Of a stretch of 20,624 nucleotides of DNA, positions 11,345 to 19,530 are shown in pieces. The position numbers were made by a program, and so were the translations under genes. Below the pieces are notes generated by a model, which made no database searches, had not been told where the DNA came from, and was given only the letters and a program-made list of their open reading frames with translations. The stretch covers positions 1 through 20,624 of IMG/VR virus record IMGVR_UViG_3300030060_003960; one strand, written 5' to 3'. Position 1 is the first letter of the stretch. The number at the start of each line of letters is the position of its first letter. The DNA comes from a virus.

Positions 11345-11524
11345 CTATGTTAATAACTTAATAGAAATAAAAATTATTAACACTATAGTCAAAAGCTCGA
11401 ATATACTAACTTCAGGCTTTAGGTATTTGGTTTTTATTTTATAAAAAAACCAATTAAAAAATTCAGGCTTTACAATAATTACAACCCCTATTAGCAAAGC
11501 TAATAGAAGTGCTTCTTGTATCAT
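11345..11524 (-). CDS. Two-helix membrane protein, holin candidate (59 aa)
   Basis: A 59-residue open frame with two hydrophobic helices, ALLLALLIGVVIIV (5-18) and FELLTIVLIIFISIKLL (42-58), joined by a basic, aromatic loop (KPEFFNWFFYKIKTKYLKPE). This is the size and layout of class II holins, which make the inner-membrane lesions that start lysis. It overlaps the stop of the TM/coiled-coil gene upstream by ATGA. Placement next to a spanin-like protein supports a lysis role. Family assignment by sequence is not possible, because holins vary greatly. Confidence 0.6.
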   Translation of the reverse strand: MIQEALLLALLIGVVIIVKPEFFNWFFYKIKTKYLKPEVSIFELLTIVLIIFISIKLLT

Positions 11525-11748
11525 TGTGATAGGGGATTATCTGATCTTGCTTTCATTTCATTAACTTTAGCGTTTAATACTGCTATTTCTGCTTTGTTAA
11601 TCGCAATGTCTGCTGTCAATGGTTTAATATCTACTGTTTGTCTAGCTTCTAATACCTCTACTCTTTGAATTAATTGTCCTTGATAGACAAACAATCCACC
11701 TAGAGTTATAACTAAACCAACAGCTCCTGTTATTACTTTAATATCCAC
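11521..11748 (-). CDS. TM plus coiled-coil protein, i-spanin-like candidate (75 aa)
   Basis: A 75-residue protein starting at a GTG with a strong ribosome-binding site (AAGGAGGATTC). One N-terminal transmembrane helix (VITGAVGLVITLGGLFVYQG, about 5-24) is followed by a coiled coil (QLIQRVEVLEARQTV, INKAEIAVLNAKVNEMKA). That N-in, C-out shape matches inner-membrane spanins and also some holin accessory proteins. It overlaps the end of the 583-residue gene and contacts the holin candidate by ATGA. A 40-residue lipoprotein gene, a possible outer partner, lies at 13486-13608. The function is inferred from architecture. Confidence 0.6.
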   Translation of the reverse strand: MDIKVITGAVGLVITLGGLFVYQGQLIQRVEVLEARQTVDIKPLTADIAINKAEIAVLNAKVNEMKARSDNPLSQ

Positions 11749-13489
11749 GAATCCTCCTTAGATGTTCTTCTGCTCGTATCGTGTTATCTATAGATTCCTG
11801 AAGAATCTTTTGACTTGTTGCCATAGGGTCGTTATATATAATTTGATTTTCAGCATATATATCTCGCAAATCAATATATTCTCTTTGGTCATCATAATTA
11901 CCTCCATCAATAAATAATTGATTATTAAATATATTATTGTTGGTTTTTCCGTAATTGTCTATAGAAAGTGGGCTTTCCATAGCCCTTGCTACAATAAGCG
12001 AAGTAGCAATTAGTCTTTGATCTACCCTTTTAAGTGTTTCATTAACTTTCTTTTCTATAGATTCTATTGAAATAGTTTGAGTATCTGCTCTAGTGTTTCC
12101 TTGACTCCTGCCTTCTTCCACCGATTCATTTCTGCTTTCGATATTTTCTTCGTTTGTAGCAACTGTTTCAGTTCCTCCATTTCCTCGTTCACTATCTGTT
12201 GTTTCTCCTTCTCCGAGAGTTTCATCTACTTCTTCAGAAGCGACTGTAGTTTCTTCTTCAGGTTCAACAGTAGTATTTTCAGTTTGTTCAACAGGTTCAG
12301 GTGTATTTTCTGTGACTGTGCTTTCTCCTGTAGGCTCTGTAGAAACTCTTTCTTCGTTTTCTCTTGGTGCTTCTGCATTTCCTCCTCCTGCTTCAGCTTG
12401 TACGATTGTGCTAGTTTCTTCTCCTCCTCCAACTTCTTGTTGTATAGGCTCTGACTCAATTTCTCTGCTAGAGTTAGGGGTTTCGACGAGGGTCTGCCGT
12501 TCTTCTGCGAAGAACTCTTGTATAACTTCGCCTGTTGCTGTGTTGTTAAAACTTTCTGTTGTTTCAATTCTTTCTTCAAAGCCTTGGACTTCTGCTGAGA
12601 ACGCTTCGATGGCCTTTGGTTCTTCATATACAACCTCCATAGGTATTTCTTCAAAACTCTCAATAGGTGGGAGTTCTGTTAATTCTATTGTTTCTACAGG
12701 CTCAAAAAATACATTAATAATACCTGTATTTATTTCTTCTTTTTTAATTTCTTCAATAAATATTTCTTCAAATATTTGTACTACCATTTCAGGTTCTTCA
12801 AATACCTCAAAAACTATTTCTTCTAAGGGTATAAATTCTACTTTTTCTACTCTACTAGATAATACTTCTTCTACTTCTTGAAATGTAGTTGTTATATGTG
12901 ATGTTTGTATAGCTGATAAAACCTCATCATCATAGGTCATAGTAACAGATATATTATCGAAATTAGGGCCACCAAGATTAGCAGGACTATTGCTGTCAGA
13001 ACCACTAATAAAAATGTTTCCCCTATTAGACCCTGTCCCAGTAAACGAAACGCTATCCGTAAAATCTTGTCCATTAATTCCTGTAACATCTGTTCTCTCC
13101 TGTGTAGTTGTAGCTAGTACATTGCTATCAGAATCTCTAATTTGTAATCGAATTGAAAAGCTATCGGCTGGGCCTGACCCTCCCCAGCAACCTGATACAC
13201 CACACTCTCCATTCTGTACTTCAACAGATGAGTTAAGGGTAATACCATTATTAAGCATAGGTTGTGTAATTGTATTAGAGAATAAATCAAAGGATTGTTC
13301 TATGCTACCACTATCTCCAAACTCAAGATCATGTCCACCTGGGCAACAATCTCCTATTCTTTGTGCATCTCCCTGTAATGTCCAACCTGTAGTTCCATTA
13401 TTAAAATCACCATTAGTAATTAAATTACCAGTTGTTTGACTATCTGCTAAAACCATTAATGGAAAAAATAAAGGAATTAAGTATTTCAT
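11738..13489 (-). CDS. Secreted protein with carbohydrate-binding-like domain and Glu/Thr-rich middle (583 aa)
   Basis: A 583-residue protein with a signal peptide (MKYLIPLFFPLMVLA, cleavage near DSQ). Residues about 20-190 look like a galactose-binding or CBM-type beta sandwich: NLITNGDFNNGTTGWTLQG, DLEFGDSGSIEQSFDL and FDNISVTMTYDDE, the classic G-D-F...G-W...F-D-x-I/V order. Cys pairs CCPGG and CGVSGCWGG suggest folding outside the cytoplasm. Residues about 200-470 are extremely rich in Glu, Thr, Val and Ser. The last 100 are helical and Asn-rich. Similar proteins occur in marine phages, as I recall, without known function. It overlaps the lipoprotein gene by ATGA and the i-spanin candidate by 11 bases. 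Adhesion, host-envelope or virion surface roles are all possible. Confidence 0.75.
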   Translation of the reverse strand: MKYLIPLFFPLMVLADSQTTGNLITNGDFNNGTTGWTLQGDAQRIGDCCPGGHDLEFGDSGSIEQSFDLFSNTITQPMLNNGITLNSSVEVQNGECGVSGCWGGSGPADSFSIRLQIRDSDSNVLATTTQERTDVTGINGQDFTDSVSFTGTGSNRGNIFISGSDSNSPANLGGPNFDNISVTMTYDDEVLSAIQTSHITTTFQEVEEVLSSRVEKVEFIPLEEIVFEVFEEPEMVVQIFEEIFIEEIKKEEINTGIINVFFEPVETIELTELPPIESFEEIPMEVVYEEPKAIEAFSAEVQGFEERIETTESFNNTATGEVIQEFFAEERQTLVETPNSSREIESEPIQQEVGGGEETSTIVQAEAGGGNAEAPRENEERVSTEPTGESTVTENTPEPVEQTENTTVEPEEETTVASEEVDETLGEGETTDSERGNGGTETVATNEENIESRNESVEEGRSQGNTRADTQTISIESIEKKVNETLKRVDQRLIATSLIVARAMESPLSIDNYGKTNNNIFNNQLFIDGGNYDDQREYIDLRDIYAENQIIYNDPMATSQKILQESIDNTIRAEEHLRRIRGY

Positions 13490-13608
13490 TGTTTTTCAGG
13501 TAAATATATTTCTTGTTCATTACTGCCATATACTGACATTGGGCCTAGTGTAATTGAATGTGTAGTACAGCCAGTTAAGATTAAAGATAATAATATAACT
13601 CTAATCAT
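13486..13608 (-). CDS. Small lipoprotein, o-spanin-like candidate (40 aa)
   Basis: A 40-residue open frame with a lipoprotein signal: MIRVILLSLILTGC, where LTGC is a lipobox with Cys14 as the lipidated residue. A short Thr/Ser/Pro tail follows (TTHSITLGPMSVYGSNEQEI). The gene overlaps the preceding stop region by 8 bases and the next ATG by ATGA, so it lies in a gapless run of envelope genes. Rz1-like outer-membrane spanins have this form, and a TM plus coiled-coil protein is encoded nearby. MSVYG also occurs in the 202-residue protein immediately upstream. The spanin role is an inference; the lipobox is seen directly. Confidence 0.65.
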   Translation of the reverse strand: MIRVILLSLILTGCTTHSITLGPMSVYGSNEQEIYLPEKQ

Positions 13609-14209
13609 TCCAGGTCATGCTAGGTTTGGTTCTAGCACCTCCTGTTAATTCTTGTTTTCGTTTCTCCATCCATTTAGCTTTAGCTTTTTCGCCAATTAAT
13701 CCGTCTATAGGACATGGTGTACCTGCGTTCATCATTGCTTCCCATACATTTTTGTCTTGACACATTAAAGATATTGCTGCAACTTTCATGCCAAGTTTAG
13801 CTAAAACAGATACAGATTTACGTCTTTCGCAGTTAGGGTCTGTGTAATAGCTTCCAAAAGAGCCTGAGAAGCCAATTATGGTCATTCCTGCTGCTAAAGG
13901 TATAACACAGCTATCTTGGCCATAAACACTCATACCAGGGGCTGATGAGCTGTTAACAGCAGTTTTCTGATTTGTGCTATTATTAGTTTCATTATTAGTA
14001 GTTGTGTTAGAAGATGAACCTGATTGATAGGTTGTACTCGATTCATAGCCACCAGTAATTGCTGTATTAGATCCTGCGTTATTAGATTGGGTATTAGTAG
14101 TTGAACCTGAAGATGTAACATCACCTATTGCATCAGCTATACCATAAGCCAATATAATTACTATCATTACATATATACATTGTTTTGCTAAGATTTTCTG
14201 CATTTCCAT
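13601..14209 (-). CDS. Secreted or membrane-anchored phage protein with four-Cys domain (202 aa)
   Basis: A 202-residue protein. The N terminus has a signal-anchor (QCIYVMIVIILAYGIADA). Residues 31-90 are a low-complexity Ser/Thr/Asn/Gly linker. The conserved part starts at about 88 (SSAPGMSVYGQDSC) and contains Cys101, Cys127 (DPNCERR), Cys150 (LMCQDKNVWEAM) and Cys166 (GTPCPIDG), probably two disulfides. I recall close relatives among marine phages, all of unknown function. The signal, Cys pairs and neighbours point to the periplasm or cell envelope. It overlaps the DUF6321 gene by 22 bases and the lipoprotein gene by 8. Confidence 0.75.
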   Translation of the reverse strand: MEMQKILAKQCIYVMIVIILAYGIADAIGDVTSSGSTTNTQSNNAGSNTAITGGYESSTTYQSGSSSNTTTNNETNNSTNQKTAVNSSSAPGMSVYGQDSCVIPLAAGMTIIGFSGSFGSYYTDPNCERRKSVSVLAKLGMKVAAISLMCQDKNVWEAMMNAGTPCPIDGLIGEKAKAKWMEKRKQELTGGARTKPSMTWND

Positions 14210-14439
14210 TTCCTAAGTGCTAGTGCCTTCCTTGTTGGTCTGCCCTTAGAATCTTTCATAGGGCCTTTAACACCACCCATTCTTGCACAAAAACTCTTTC
14301 TTCTTGCTGCTGCTTTAGACCCTTTAGGTGCTTTACCTGTTACAGGTCTTTTAAGATTAGCTCCTGTAGTTCTTTTAAAAAACTTTCTACCAGCTTCGTT
14401 TAATCCACCAGTTTTACTCTGATACTTTTTAGCTACCAT
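14188..14439 (-). CDS. DUF6321 family basic protein (83 aa)
   Basis: An 83-residue, very basic protein of a family found mainly in marine phages. SKTGGLNEAGRKFFKRTTGA, KAAARRKSFCARMGGVKGP and KDSKGRPTRKALALRKWKC are close to its conserved blocks. Two Cys (FCARM, WKCRK) could bind metal or make a disulfide. The charge suggests nucleic-acid binding, perhaps a packaged or DNA-condensing virion protein, but this is not proven. AGGAAGTAAA precedes the start. Confidence 0.9.
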   Translation of the reverse strand: MVAKKYQSKTGGLNEAGRKFFKRTTGANLKRPVTGKAPKGSKAAARRKSFCARMGGVKGPMKDSKGRPTRKALALRKWKCRKS

Positions 14440-14440
14440 T

Positions 14441-14872
14441 TTACTTCCTAGTTAAAGAACCACCAAAATATAAACCAATAATTGAGAATATTGTGTGTGA
14501 TTGTAGGTTTGTTATAAAAATTGTATTGCCCTGTTCAAAATATGAGGTTTCATAAGTAGAACCAAATATCCACCAACCACTATCTGCTTCAGTTACGATT
14601 TGATATGCTACATTAACATCAGTAAAGATTGGAGCAACGATTGGTACTACAATAATGCTAAATACACACATTAAAGCTATCCATCTTCTAGTATGTTTAG
14701 TGTGTGGGTCTGATACTGCTCTAGCCTTGTCAGTTTGTTTGGCTGCAAAGTCTGCACGTTGCATTAACATCTTTTGTCTTTCTTGTTCAGCTTGTCCTTT
14801 CTGTGCCATAATAGACATTACACCACCTAGTACAGTAGAGCCAAGCATTGATATAAGTTCCATTGGTATCAT
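14441..14872 (-). CDS. Phage membrane protein, three helices (143 aa)
   Basis: A 143-residue protein. Helix 1 (ELISMLGSTVLGGVMSIMA, 5-23), a charged helical segment (GQAEQERQKMLMQRADFAAK), helix 2 (WIALMCVFSIIVVPIVAPIF, 64-83) and helix 3 near the end (SHTIFSIIGLYFGGSLTRK). Between helices 2 and 3 is an aromatic region (GWWIFGSTYETSYF). Similar proteins in marine phages are annotated as hypothetical or holin-like. A holin or an injection-associated membrane protein would fit. It overlaps the large ejection-protein gene by ATGA. Confidence 0.7.
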   Translation of the reverse strand: MIPMELISMLGSTVLGGVMSIMAQKGQAEQERQKMLMQRADFAAKQTDKARAVSDPHTKHTRRWIALMCVFSIIVVPIVAPIFTDVNVAYQIVTEADSGWWIFGSTYETSYFEQGNTIFITNLQSHTIFSIIGLYFGGSLTRK

Positions 14873-17772
14873 AATAATCCTGGGTTCCTCGCTTCTTTTC
14901 TTAATCTTCTGTTATATTTTTCTGCTCCTCCACCGAACCAATTATAAATTATAGGTCCTGCTCCAGGAACTACTCTTAAAATAGAAGCAAAATCTTCTGG
15001 GCTTGTTTTTCTGTATCCACCTTTTTGAAATATAGGACCTAATCCTTCTATTACTCCAGTTGCTGCTGCATCAAGAACAGGCATGGCAGGAGCAATAGTT
15101 TGCATAAAAAATTCAGTTAATTTTCCTTGTTCAATATATTTGCTAGTATTGTATTCATTTATACCATAAACACCCAAAAGAGAATATACTGCTTGTTTTG
15201 GTAACATTTCTGGTCTTATATCTCTGCCAGTAATCATATCTTTTACTAGCTTAGTTCCTAAGTTAAAAGTTGTAAGGTATGCTGCTAATGCAGTTGCGTT
15301 TTTTGTAGCTTGTAGTTTGTTACCTTTTTTCCATTCTTGAACTACCTTTCTTCTTGCAACATCTATTTGCTTAAGAGTAAATGATTTTAACATATAAAAA
15401 AGTCTACCATTTGGGTTGTCAAGATATCCTTGTGGCATTTCAGATAAAGTTATAGGTTGCACATCTGATAATTCATTAAAGGCATGAAACTTTGTGTTGT
15501 CTGTAACTTTACCTGCTTTAAGATCAGCTACAATATCATCGAGTAGTTTTGGTTGAAAACCATATAACTCTTTATGTTGTTTTCTAAATGCTGCTTCTCC
15601 TTTTGGAGTTTTGACTTGGTTTATTGCTTTTTTAAAAGATGCGTTCATAAGAGTTTCTTTACCTAATCTATCTACTGTTCTAAAACCAGTAATATCGAAA
15701 AGAAAATTAAGTGCTTTTACAGTGCCTCTTACATTACCTTCTGCAAACTCTTTCGACATATTTTCTATTCCAACATCAATAAGTTTTATGTCTTTTGTTC
15801 CAAACAATGAAGCAAAAGTATTTCTAAATCCATGTAAAGCACCAGAGTTACCTAAATCACCAAACTGTGTTATAGCTGAATATGGGTTTGCAATAGTGCC
15901 CATGTACCCTAAATCTCTTAGAGTGCCAACACCTTTTCTCATTTGTTTGTCACCACTTATAAATCTACTCTGTAACAAGTCTACTAACTGGTCTTCATTT
16001 AATGGATTTAGTCTACCTGCTGCTTTTTCTGATTCGATAATTGCCCCTATAGAATCTTTTATATTAAAAACACCATCTTTTGTTTTTACAGAATTTCTTC
16101 CAAAAAATTTATATTTTTCTATTTTATCTACAGCACCCCTAATATAAAGAGACAAAGCATCAGCAGGATCTTCGTAAAACTCTGATACTTGTTTTTCTGT
16201 TAAATCATCAACTTTTCTTTGTTTTGCGAATCTCGGAACTCTATCTGTTGTTAATCCAAAACCTCTTACATATTGGTTAGCTACCAATGATCTTTCTGCT
16301 AATGATAAATCTTTTGCCGAATCTAATCCTAACCTTTTTGCATATTGATTTTCCATTTCAGTTAATCTAGTTAAATCTTTAATTCCTAAAGAATCTCTAA
16401 ACTTTTCTATATCTTTGACTTGTCTAGGAAAATAATCATCTAGTTTTTGAAAAAATATCCCTGCTTTTTGTGATTCTCCATAAAGTTCTTCTAATGTATT
16501 TTTTACAACATTAAAATTTTCTTTCATTGGTTCACTCATATATGATGTAGCTTCATTAAATTTTCCATTATATAAACTTCTTGTTAGTTTTACTTTATCT
16601 ACAGGATTCATTTTCCTTAAATCATCAACAAATGGTTTAACTTTTTTTAAAGTATTTGCAGTATTAGTGTGTAATTTGTATTCAAAATGTCTTAGTTTGC
16701 CACCTACTGCTTCTGATATATTTCTTATTCTAGTTGATAAAGTTCCTAGTAAATTGTCTATTGCCCCAGATTTTACTCGTGATGTTGCACTATCATTAAC
16801 TACAGAATCATTTGCAATTTTAGATGCTTGTGATTGAGTTGGTGGAATTTTAAGTTGTTTTCCTGTTCTTTGTATTGCTTTTGTTAATTTTTTATTATCT
16901 ATTTTTTGAACTAAATTATTCATAGCTTCGTTTGGACTAAATCCATTTTTTATATCTTGGGCTATAATTTGTTCTGCTTCCTCTATTGTTTTTAAATCAG
17001 ATTTAGCTTTTACTTTTTTTACACCTACTCCTATTCCTTTAGCAAGACCATATCCTAGTGCTCCTCCACCTGCTCCAAACGCACCATATTCTAATGCTTT
17101 TTGTCCATCTATTTCTCCTGTAGTAGCTAAGTCTTCAAGCACACTATACCCACTACCTAAAGCTGCTGATACTCCCATAACTCTTGGTAGTGTTGTACCT
17201 GGAGCAATAGCTGTAGTAGGATCAGCTATTATACCTACTACTTCTCCTGCTGCCCCTGCAACACTTTCAGGGTTTACCTCAAAATACTCTCCATATTCTT
17301 CTACGAGCCCTCTTTCTCTTGCTCTTTCTATCATTTCCCTGCGTTCATCTGTACTAGCTTCCATAAAGCCTTTACCATAAAGAGTTTCTGGTGAAAAATA
17401 TTGAAAACCATTTTCAAAATCAAAACTAAATCTGCCTAATGGCGTTTTTGCTTCTAAAATATCTGAACCTAAAGCAACTCCACCTTGTGCTTTATCATAA
17501 CGATATACAAATTGTTGATATGCACTATCTTTTCCTGTTTTTACAAGTTTTTTATCTACAATCCTATCACCTGGCTTCGCCTTTAGCATTTGTAATTTAG
17601 GCGATAAGTTTATTTTTTCTTCTGTAATTTCTTCACCCAAATCCATTCTGTCGCCCTCCTCAGAAAAATTCCTGATAAGTTTGCCATCTTTAATTTCATC
17701 TCCAGGTAGTGCTGCTAACTCCCTTAATCTAGGGGAGCTTTGTATTATTTCTAATGTAAGCTGCTCCGACAT
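14869..17772 (-). CDS. Large internal virion / DNA-ejection protein (967 aa)
   Basis: At 967 residues this is the largest product of the window. Two related segments start it (SPRLRELAALPGDEIKDGKL, 13-32; SPKLQMLKAKPGDRIVDKKL, 57-76). Residues about 230-255 are Gly-rich and hydrophobic (YGAFGAGGGALGYGLAKGIG), then long charged helical regions follow to the end, with one hydrophobic patch near the C terminus (ATALAAYLTTFNLGTKLV). Its size, helical content, place after tail genes and small neighbours fit internal core or ejection proteins of podoviruses (compare T7 gp15/gp16), which form a channel through the envelope. No lytic transglycosylase motif is visible. Assignment is by architecture and position. 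Confidence 0.7.
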   Translation of the reverse strand: MSEQLTLEIIQSSPRLRELAALPGDEIKDGKLIRNFSEEGDRMDLGEEITEEKINLSPKLQMLKAKPGDRIVDKKLVKTGKDSAYQQFVYRYDKAQGGVALGSDILEAKTPLGRFSFDFENGFQYFSPETLYGKGFMEASTDERREMIERARERGLVEEYGEYFEVNPESVAGAAGEVVGIIADPTTAIAPGTTLPRVMGVSAALGSGYSVLEDLATTGEIDGQKALEYGAFGAGGGALGYGLAKGIGVGVKKVKAKSDLKTIEEAEQIIAQDIKNGFSPNEAMNNLVQKIDNKKLTKAIQRTGKQLKIPPTQSQASKIANDSVVNDSATSRVKSGAIDNLLGTLSTRIRNISEAVGGKLRHFEYKLHTNTANTLKKVKPFVDDLRKMNPVDKVKLTRSLYNGKFNEATSYMSEPMKENFNVVKNTLEELYGESQKAGIFFQKLDDYFPRQVKDIEKFRDSLGIKDLTRLTEMENQYAKRLGLDSAKDLSLAERSLVANQYVRGFGLTTDRVPRFAKQRKVDDLTEKQVSEFYEDPADALSLYIRGAVDKIEKYKFFGRNSVKTKDGVFNIKDSIGAIIESEKAAGRLNPLNEDQLVDLLQSRFISGDKQMRKGVGTLRDLGYMGTIANPYSAITQFGDLGNSGALHGFRNTFASLFGTKDIKLIDVGIENMSKEFAEGNVRGTVKALNFLFDITGFRTVDRLGKETLMNASFKKAINQVKTPKGEAAFRKQHKELYGFQPKLLDDIVADLKAGKVTDNTKFHAFNELSDVQPITLSEMPQGYLDNPNGRLFYMLKSFTLKQIDVARRKVVQEWKKGNKLQATKNATALAAYLTTFNLGTKLVKDMITGRDIRPEMLPKQAVYSLLGVYGINEYNTSKYIEQGKLTEFFMQTIAPAMPVLDAAATGVIEGLGPIFQKGGYRKTSPEDFASILRVVPGAGPIIYNWFGGGAEKYNRRLRKEARNPGLL

Positions 17773-18290
17773 TATTCTATAGTTCCATATTTATCTATTT
17801 TTTTTGCTGCTTCTTTAATTGCATCAGTTGCTGATAAATTAGGATTTGCACTTTGTATACTCATAGCTTCTGCTGCTAAAGAAGTAATACCAGGATTTGA
17901 AAAATATCCTGTGCCACCCAATAAATCTACTGCTCCTTTTACTTCAGGGCTAATGTCATAAAGACCTTTAACTGCTGATTCAAATCCAAGTGCTTTTTCT
18001 TCGGTCATTGTTACTTGACTTGGGGTTTTGCCTTGTGCAAGTTTTTGTTGTTTAAGTAAAGTTTCAAGAGCAGATTGCTGTTGGTCAAAAACATCTTTAC
18101 CAAACTGTGAACCTGCTTCTAATGCACGACCTGCTTGTGATGCTATATTTTCTCCTGGTTGTTTAGGTTTTAAAAATTCTAAACTTCCCCTTAAGATAGC
18201 TGCATCTATAAGCTGTTTGTTAGTAACATTTTGATTTACTAATTGAGGAAAAACTAAATTTCCTAATAACCCTTCAAATCCTTTAGCCAT
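17772..18290 (-). CDS. Virion-associated protein, probable ejection component (172 aa)
   Basis: A 172-residue protein. The N terminus is Gly/Leu-rich (FEGLLGNLVFPQLVNQNV), the middle is a Gln/Ala-rich helix (AGRALEAGSQFGKDVFDQQQ), and the C-terminal half is Ala/Ser-rich helices (GITSLAAEAMSIQSANPNLS). Ala/Gln/Gly-rich helical proteins next to the large ejection gene are typical of the small ejection subunits. It shares one base (TAATG) with both neighbours. No precise family is recognised. Confidence 0.65.
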   Translation of the reverse strand: MAKGFEGLLGNLVFPQLVNQNVTNKQLIDAAILRGSLEFLKPKQPGENIASQAGRALEAGSQFGKDVFDQQQSALETLLKQQKLAQGKTPSQVTMTEEKALGFESAVKGLYDISPEVKGAVDLLGGTGYFSNPGITSLAAEAMSIQSANPNLSATDAIKEAAKKIDKYGTIE

Positions 18291-18643
18291 TATAAAAGTC
18301 CTCCATAAAAGTTATTCATACTAGACATTGGTATTCTAAGTCCAGGAACAGCTTGTTGTTGTATTATAGGCATCATCTGTGGTTGTTGTGGACCGAGTAA
18401 ACCTTGCATCGCTGATAAAGCTAACAATGGATTTACAGCTCCTGCTCCTCCTGCTGCTCCTGCTGCTGCGTCAGAAGCTGTCATCGCCCTTAGTCTTTCA
18501 CGACCTGCTTCCATAGGATCAAACATACTCCCATATAGACTTCTTTTTTGTGCCATTGTCATGTTATCTACATTAACACCTGTGTTTGGCCCAAATAAAT
18601 TCATTGGGTTTAAATTAAATAAACTTTTAAAATATTCATTCAT
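18290..18643 (-). CDS. Small virion-associated protein (117 aa)
   Basis: A 117-residue protein, rich in Met, Ala, Gly, Gln and Pro. An Ala/Gly stretch (MTASDAAAGAAGGAGAVNPL) is followed by a Gln/Met/Pro tail (GPQQPQMMPIIQQQAVPGLR). It lies between two probable ejection proteins and is joined to both by TAATG and ATGA contacts. The composition suits a membrane-active or scaffolding-like virion component. The family is not recognised. Confidence 0.65.
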   Translation of the reverse strand: MNEYFKSLFNLNPMNLFGPNTGVNVDNMTMAQKRSLYGSMFDPMEAGRERLRAMTASDAAAGAAGGAGAVNPLLALSAMQGLLGPQQPQMMPIIQQQAVPGLRIPMSSMNNFYGGLL

Positions 18644-19518
18644 GATAATATTCCTCCTAATAATGCACCACCTAAGACGTAAGGGTTCATAAATCCTGTT
18701 ACGGATTCTGGTCTAAGTAGTGCTCCAATACCTGCTCCACCTAGTGCACCTGCTGCAAATCCTGGTCCTTGTGTTCCTGGTCCTTGTGTTGTTATCGTAC
18801 CTGGTAAAATACTACCTGCTACAATGTTGCCATACTGACCTAGTGCTTGACTTGGTGCTTGTTGTTCAAATGCAAACCTTTGCATAGCTTCTGTTATAGG
18901 TTGTTGTGCTCTTACATCTTCTGCTCTACCAACTGCTGCAAGTGTTTGTGCAGGTTGCGTAAAAGTGCTCATAATGCTTGGTGCAAGTCCTAATGTTGCA
19001 GCTTGTGTTCTCAACACATCTCCATACACATCACCATACAATCTTGATGCAACATCTGACTGTTTTGAAAGAACATCTTTTATAACCTCTGCTTCGAGTA
19101 TTGCTTGTCTATCTCCACCTAACTGTCCTGCTTCATTAGCACCCCTTCTTGCTTCTGCTAATAATCTTGCTCCAGATTCTTCTATAGGTCTTAAACTTGC
19201 TGCTAAAGACTGTTGAAGCAACGGATCTTGAAACCTTTGTGCAGGGCTCATTAATGCTTGTTGAAATCCAGGAATAATAGATCCTAGTCCTAAAGAACCT
19301 TGTGCTAAAGCTGCCTGTCTTGTTGCGTCTTCTGCTGCTAGTGTTGTTGCACTAGGAGATGCAAAAGTCCTGCCAGGAAAAAACTGTTGTGGTCCTGCCC
19401 TGAACTGTGATTGTGCTTGACTGTATAAGTCGCTCAAAAAAGGTGCTTGTATTCTTGATGGTTCACTTCGTTGTACTTGTGTACCGCTACTTCCTCCACC
19501 TCCTCCACCTAAACTCAT
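18640..19518 (-). CDS. Virion protein, Ala/Gln-rich, ejection-type (292 aa)
   Basis: A 292-residue protein, beginning MSLGGGGGGSSGTQVQRSEP. QAPFLSDLYSQAQSQFRAGP followed by a phage-tail-type QQFFPGRTFA block is a pattern I recall from structural proteins of marine podoviruses. The remainder is helical and rich in Ala, Gln and Leu, with an Ala/Gly hydrophobic end (GFAAGALGGAGIGALL; GGALLGGILS) that may insert in membranes. It overlaps the next gene by 4 bases. A role in DNA ejection through the cell envelope is likely but is inferred from location and composition. Confidence 0.7.
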   Translation of the reverse strand: MSLGGGGGGSSGTQVQRSEPSRIQAPFLSDLYSQAQSQFRAGPQQFFPGRTFASPSATTLAAEDATRQAALAQGSLGLGSIIPGFQQALMSPAQRFQDPLLQQSLAASLRPIEESGARLLAEARRGANEAGQLGGDRQAILEAEVIKDVLSKQSDVASRLYGDVYGDVLRTQAATLGLAPSIMSTFTQPAQTLAAVGRAEDVRAQQPITEAMQRFAFEQQAPSQALGQYGNIVAGSILPGTITTQGPGTQGPGFAAGALGGAGIGALLRPESVTGFMNPYVLGGALLGGILS

Positions 19519-19530
19519 ATCGTATCTCCT

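Noticed and set aside
12226-12663. A 145-codon charged coiled-coil open frame on the minus strand inside the 583-residue gene
   Set aside because: It is an alternative frame of GAA-rich repeated codons. It has no ribosome-binding site, its composition is what the bias predicts, and the host gene has signal peptide and domain support.
12312-12881. A 189-codon Ser-rich open frame on the plus strand
   Set aside because: Antisense of the Glu/Thr-rich gene: the stop-free run follows from codon bias (GAA/ACT read as TTC/AGT). No start signal or family is visible.
15611-16147. A 178-codon plus-strand open frame over the large ejection-protein gene
   Set aside because: A shadow of a long, well-supported gene with no promoter, ribosome-binding site or neighbours on that strand.
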